DNA of 64,000 nt from NCBI GenBank assembly GCA_039815465.1, contig JBCBZG010000014.1, forward strand, positions 31,134 to 95,133. The letters are read 5' to 3'. Below the pieces are notes generated by a model. The model was not told where the DNA came from and did no database searches. It was given only the letters and a program-made list of their open reading frames with translations. Both the position numbers and the translations under genes were made by a program. Below are positions 61,162-64,000 of the stretch, piece by piece (position 1 is the first letter of the stretch; the number at the start of each line of letters is the position of its first letter). This DNA comes from Shimia_B sp039815465 (GTDB lineage Bacteria; Pseudomonadota; Alphaproteobacteria; Rhodobacterales; Rhodobacteraceae).

Positions 61162-61250
61162 GTGAAAAATACTTGGATTTTTTCACCGCGCTGGCAACAG
61201 GGGACAAGAGTTTTTCGAAAACTCTTGCAAGGATTTTCGAAAAATCCTTT
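61162..61250. repeat. Cluster of three palindromes with A/T cores
   Basis: GTGAAAAAT/ATTTTTTCAC (61162-61186), CAAGAGTTTT-TCG-AAAACTCTTG (61205-61227) and AAGGATTTT-CGA-AAAATCCTT (61229-61249) follow one another. They lie between the end of the saccharopine dehydrogenase-like gene and the start of etfB. The design resembles the pair at 57391-57437. Confidence 0.65.
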
Positions 61251-61264
61251 GCCCCGTGGCTGGT

Positions 61265-62311
61265 TTAGGCGCCCATGGCCCGGTCAAAGGCGCTTTTGGC
61301 GCGGGCCCATTCGTCGTCGAACCTCGGGAGTTTCTGCAGCGAGGGCAGGAGTTGTTCGGCGAAATCTTCCGACGATTCGACCGGCAGCATGGACGGCAGG
61401 TTGTCGATTGCGGTCACATCCAGCGGCGGCGCGTCATGGACGCGGAGCGCGGGTGCGTCCCATGTCGTGACGCGGTCGTAGACCTTGATCGGGGAAAAGT
61501 CGCTGTCGGGGTCGCAGGCGATGTCCCCGATAACCTGGAGCGCGCGCTCTGCGGTTTTGGCGGAGGCGGGCACGAAAACAGGCGTCCCCGGGTGCGCGAG
61601 GATGCAGTTGAAGAAGATTTCGTGCGCGAGCACCTCGGGGAACGGCCCGCCATGGGCGGTCTCCTCCATATCCCAGAGCGTGGTCGCCACCCCCATATGG
61701 GTGCAAAGATCCGCGGCCCCGCGTCCGACGCGGCCCTTGGCCCCGATGATAAGCGCGTTTGGCCTCGTGTAGATCCCCGACATCTGCGCCTGCAGGTCGG
61801 CGAGCATCTGCGGGCTGCTGTCATAGGCGCCCACCGGCCCCGCAATCGCGCCCCGCTGCTGCGCGGCCCAGCAGGTTAGCGCCACGGCGGCCCCGGCATA
61901 GCCCGCCCAGTAGCCAAAGGCCGCGACGCGGCGGCCCGCGGCGTCGGTGAGGTACTCGATGTCATAGAGCGTCCCGCCGCCCGCCTTGAACCGCGCCAGC
62001 AGGCGCTGCCCGGCAGGCTGCCCCTTATACGCGTGGCCGAACATGATGTGGCGGTGGGGGAGTGGCGTGCCGTCCTCCGGCAGTTCCTTGAGGCCGAATA
62101 TGATCGCGTCAGTGGGGGCTGTGGGCCAGCTGCCTTCGGCCGCGATCTCTGCGCCTGCATCCGCGTAGCGGGCAGTGGGGATGGCGCGGGTGGTGCTGTC
62201 CTCGACCGTTACGCGCAGTCCGGCAGCGATCAGGTTTCCAACGCCCTCGGGCGTGATGCCGACGCGGGCCTCGTGGGCGCGGGGTTCGGCACGGACCCAG
62301 AGGTGCGTCAT
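61265..62311 (-). CDS. Saccharopine dehydrogenase (NAD+, L-lysine-forming)-like
   Basis: 348 residues from the ATG at 62311, ATGA-overlapping the GST stop. MTHLWVRAEPRAHEARVGIT is typical of the alanine dehydrogenase/saccharopine dehydrogenase fold; IMFGHAYKGQPAGQRLLARF and LYDIEYL are LYS1 signatures; NALIIGAKGRVGRGA is the NAD-binding loop. The enzyme converts saccharopine to lysine plus 2-oxoglutarate in fungi; in bacteria the role is probably lysine breakdown or an unrelated imine reduction. Physiological role uncertain. Confidence 0.85.
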   Translation of the reverse strand: MTHLWVRAEPRAHEARVGITPEGVGNLIAAGLRVTVEDSTTRAIPTARYADAGAEIAAEGSWPTAPTDAIIFGLKELPEDGTPLPHRHIMFGHAYKGQPAGQRLLARFKAGGGTLYDIEYLTDAAGRRVAAFGYWAGYAGAAVALTCWAAQQRGAIAGPVGAYDSSPQMLADLQAQMSGIYTRPNALIIGAKGRVGRGAADLCTHMGVATTLWDMEETAHGGPFPEVLAHEIFFNCILAHPGTPVFVPASAKTAERALQVIGDIACDPDSDFSPIKVYDRVTTWDAPALRVHDAPPLDVTAIDNLPSMLPVESSEDFAEQLLPSLQKLPRFDDEWARAKSAFDRAMGA

Positions 62312-62907
62312 TGGATCAGCCCTTCGGCATGGGCGCGGATCACGGAGGGGCGCGCCTCCATCATTTCGAGAAAGGCCGTGATCTTCGGGAACTTGGCCAT
62401 ATCCACCCCGTCCCACGCGAGCCACCGGGCGATGGCATAAAAATAGGGGTCCGAGAGTGTGAGGGTGGGGCCGAGGATGAAGGGGCCTTCGATCTTTGCT
62501 TCCATATAGGCTGCGCTGTCGGTCATGGTTTCGGGCACTTTGGCGGTCATCGCCTCCCACGCCGCGGGGTCGTCAGCCCATCGCGCGCCGCGGAACCGGT
62601 GGGCGTGAGCGACGTGCATGGTGGAGGCGAGGTAGGTGTTCACCTCCCGCATGCGGGCCTGATCCCACGGGTCAGCGGGGATAAGGCCGGGGCAGGCATA
62701 TTCGAGGATCGCAATAGTTTCTGTCAGCGGGCCGTGGGGTGTGATGAGCGTCGGCACCCGGCCCTTTGGGTTGAGCGCGAGGTAGGCGTCGCTCTGCTGC
62801 GCTTGGGCGGCGAAGTCGACGCGGATGGGCTCGAACTCTACGCCCGCCTCATAGAGCGCCACGGCGCTCGCCACGGAAATCGCACCGGGGGAATAGTAGA
62901 GCTGCAT
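62308..62907 (-). CDS. Glutathione S-transferase family protein
   Basis: 199 residues. The N-terminal thioredoxin-like half has YYSPGAISVASAVALYEAG and NPKGRVPTLITPHGPLTETI (cis-Pro and the glutathione-contacting T-E pair); the C-terminal helical half has LGPTLTLSDPYFYAIARWL. Subclass resembles bacterial beta/theta GSTs, with Ser as the possible catalytic residue. Substrate unknown. Translationally coupled to the saccharopine dehydrogenase-like gene. Confidence 0.88.
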   Translation of the reverse strand: MQLYYSPGAISVASAVALYEAGVEFEPIRVDFAAQAQQSDAYLALNPKGRVPTLITPHGPLTETIAILEYACPGLIPADPWDQARMREVNTYLASTMHVAHAHRFRGARWADDPAAWEAMTAKVPETMTDSAAYMEAKIEGPFILGPTLTLSDPYFYAIARWLAWDGVDMAKFPKITAFLEMMEARPSVIRAHAEGLIQ

Positions 62908-62916
62908 GGCGGATCC

Positions 62917-63561
62917 TCAGTAGTGGGTTTTGAAGGGCGCGCGGTCCGGGGCGTCGAGATGCGGCGTCGCGTTGAAGCCCGAAAGCATCGCGCCCTGTTC
63001 GCGCACGGCGACGCGGTGAATGGAGGTATTATAAATCGGCAGCAGAATATGCGCCATGCGGGTCGGATCGAGGCGCAAGAGGTGGCGGAGCACCATGCCG
63101 ATGACCCCGCCGGAGGTCACGCAGATCACCCGCCTGCCCGGCTTTTGGGCCTCTGCGAGCACCTCCGCGATGCGGGTCTCGAAATTGGCAAAGCTTTCCT
63201 GCCCCTGGATTTCGGCGGCGTGCCAAGCCTCCATCACCACCGGAATATGGGCGGCGAAGCCTGCGCCGTCGGGGCGCGGAATGCCGCGGGCCTTTTCCAG
63301 CGCGTCGGCGAGGTTGAAATAGTCGAGCTCGTTGAGACGCGCGTCGAGCCGGTCTGGTGTCAGCCCCATGCCGGCTGCCGTTTCCTGATGGCGGGTGAGC
63401 GTGCCTGAGAGGACGAGGTCGAACGGGGCCTCAACACGTCGCAGGTGATCGCCCAGCATACGCGCCTGTTCGTGGCCTAGATTAGACAGACGATCATAGC
63501 TCTCCTCGTCCGTTGCCGCCGAATTGGCCTGTCCGTGACGAACCAAGACAATCTCGCCCAT
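62917..63561 (-). CDS. Histidine phosphatase family protein
   Basis: 214 residues. The catalytic LVRHGQANS (RHG motif) and the acid helix lie at the N terminus; VICVTSGGVIGMVLRHLL carries the second-half helix, where the usual GH of the second histidine motif is replaced by SGG, so its activity against phosphate esters is not assured. Common members dephosphorylate small metabolites. First gene of the leftward run to the GST. Confidence 0.8.
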   Translation of the reverse strand: MGEIVLVRHGQANSAATDEESYDRLSNLGHEQARMLGDHLRRVEAPFDLVLSGTLTRHQETAAGMGLTPDRLDARLNELDYFNLADALEKARGIPRPDGAGFAAHIPVVMEAWHAAEIQGQESFANFETRIAEVLAEAQKPGRRVICVTSGGVIGMVLRHLLRLDPTRMAHILLPIYNTSIHRVAVREQGAMLSGFNATPHLDAPDRAPFKTHY

Positions 63562-63614
63562 GCGCGTTCCTCCCTTCCTTGCTTCGTTTCAAACGGGGGC
63601 GTGGGCTGCAAGGG

Positions 63615-63660
63615 CGGGTTGCCTCCGGCGGAGGTATTTTTGGCCAAAGGAAGCGGGGCG
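63615..63660. repeat. Partial copy of a roseobacter-type intergenic repeat
   Basis: CCTCCGGCGGAGG (63622-63634), then TATTTTTGGCCAAAGGAAG resembles one half of the large palindromic repeat at 41.1 and 47.0 kb (CGGAGG next to a TATTTTTGG word). It lies in the 239-base divergent gap before the formate dehydrogenase gene. Confidence 0.5.
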
Positions 63661-63800
63661 CAGGAGACGCACACGGGCGGCGTTTGGGGCGGATCGGAAA
63701 CGGGTCTGGCGGGAATGACGGAATTTGGGGCTTCGCGGTCGCAACTGGGGTCTCGCCCAGTCAGCATACCGTGGTCTATCGTCCCCGGTAGGGAGACGTC

Positions 63801-64000
63801 ATGACAGATATGATCCGCTTTATGCTTGATGGCCGCTTGGTTGAGGCGGCGCCGGGGCAATCCATCTGGGAGGTTGCCAAGGGCGACGGGTTCATCATTC
63901 CGCATTTGTGCCACAAGGATCAGCCTGGGTATCGGTCTGACGGGAACTGTCGGGCGTGTATGGTGGAGATCGAGGGGGAGCGGTCGTTGGCGGCGTCTTG
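63801..64000 (+). CDS. Formate dehydrogenase alpha subunit, N-terminal part (partial)
   Basis: ATG at 63801 behind GGGAGACG opens a frame that runs off the right edge (66 residues visible). MTDMIRFMLDGRLVEAAPGQ is a plant-type ferredoxin domain start, and LCHKDQPGYRSDGNCRACMV gives the Cys pattern for a 2Fe-2S cluster, as at the N terminus of NAD-dependent formate dehydrogenase alpha subunits and similar molybdopterin enzymes. The molybdopterin domain is outside the window, so a related 2Fe-2S oxidoreductase such as a NADH dehydrogenase G-type subunit cannot be excluded. Confidence 0.7.
   Translation, partial: MTDMIRFMLDGRLVEAAPGQSIWEVAKGDGFIIPHLCHKDQPGYRSDGNCRACMVEIEGERSLAAS

Overview
The window looks like a member of the Rhodobacteraceae (roseobacter group, Alphaproteobacteria). 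The right half is GC-rich and holds a ChvI/ChvG two-component pair followed by hprK, rapZ, a mannose-type EIIA and HPr, a long acyl-CoA dehydrogenase matching methylsuccinyl-CoA dehydrogenase of the ethylmalonyl-CoA pathway, a TRAP transporter, a two-domain ALDH16-type aldehyde dehydrogenase, a VPLPA-CTERM protein and DUF1523/DUF6473-type proteins. All assignments come from reading the sequence and from memory of families; no search was run.

Layout. 1-31.7 kb is accessory DNA with conjugative-plasmid or ICE character: a TraG/VirD4-type coupling protein cut by the left edge with a leftward run of unknown membrane genes (1-4.0 kb); an AT-rich three-gene cassette whose last gene has an HExxH motif (4.8-7.0 kb); a damaged-looking GNAT gene, gene remnants and a cold-shock-domain pair (7.2-9.3 kb); a leftward operon of a STAND-like NTPase, a 629-residue unknown and a zinc-ribbon putative nuclease, a defence-system candidate (9.7-16.0 kb); an H-NS-like silencer, ArdA antirestriction protein, plasmid ParB-like protein and serine resolvase (16.3-20.5 kb); a sugar/polysaccharide cassette (22.0-28.2 kb: galE, a glycosyltransferase, a DUF2194-like protein and two unknowns); and a MobC/relaxase-helicase operon (28.4-31.7 kb).

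31.74-64 kb looks like core chromosome: an MCP-like signalling domain, a VPLPA-CTERM protein, a TRAP operon, rpe, deoC and ALDH16; a group of small membrane proteins; an SDR / unknown / P1 peptidase / succinate-semialdehyde dehydrogenase operon; mcd; a TauE-type permease; pckA divergent from chvI-chvG-hprK-rapZ-EIIA-HPr-acyltransferase; hydroxybutyryl-CoA dehydrogenase; etfA/etfB; a saccharopine dehydrogenase-like gene, a GST, a histidine phosphatase and the start of a formate dehydrogenase alpha subunit. The physiological theme is acyl-CoA and C4 metabolism: Mcd and hydroxybutyryl-CoA dehydrogenase act on acyl-CoAs, ETF would take electrons from Mcd, and PckA and the ChvGI/PTS-type regulators sit at the gluconeogenic node.

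Non-coding structure is rich in the core half. Two copies of a roughly 79-base element, each just downstream of a gene in the sense direction, share two hairpins whose paired bases differ in a compensatory way. A second, larger palindromic repeat occurs in two convergent gaps. Runs of palindromes with TTTCAAA or TTTTCGAAAA cores occur twice. I see no rRNA, tRNA or CRISPR array. Nothing in the intergenic stretches 9322-9728, 20475-20661, 21735-21989 or 28168-28371 could be assigned to a gene.
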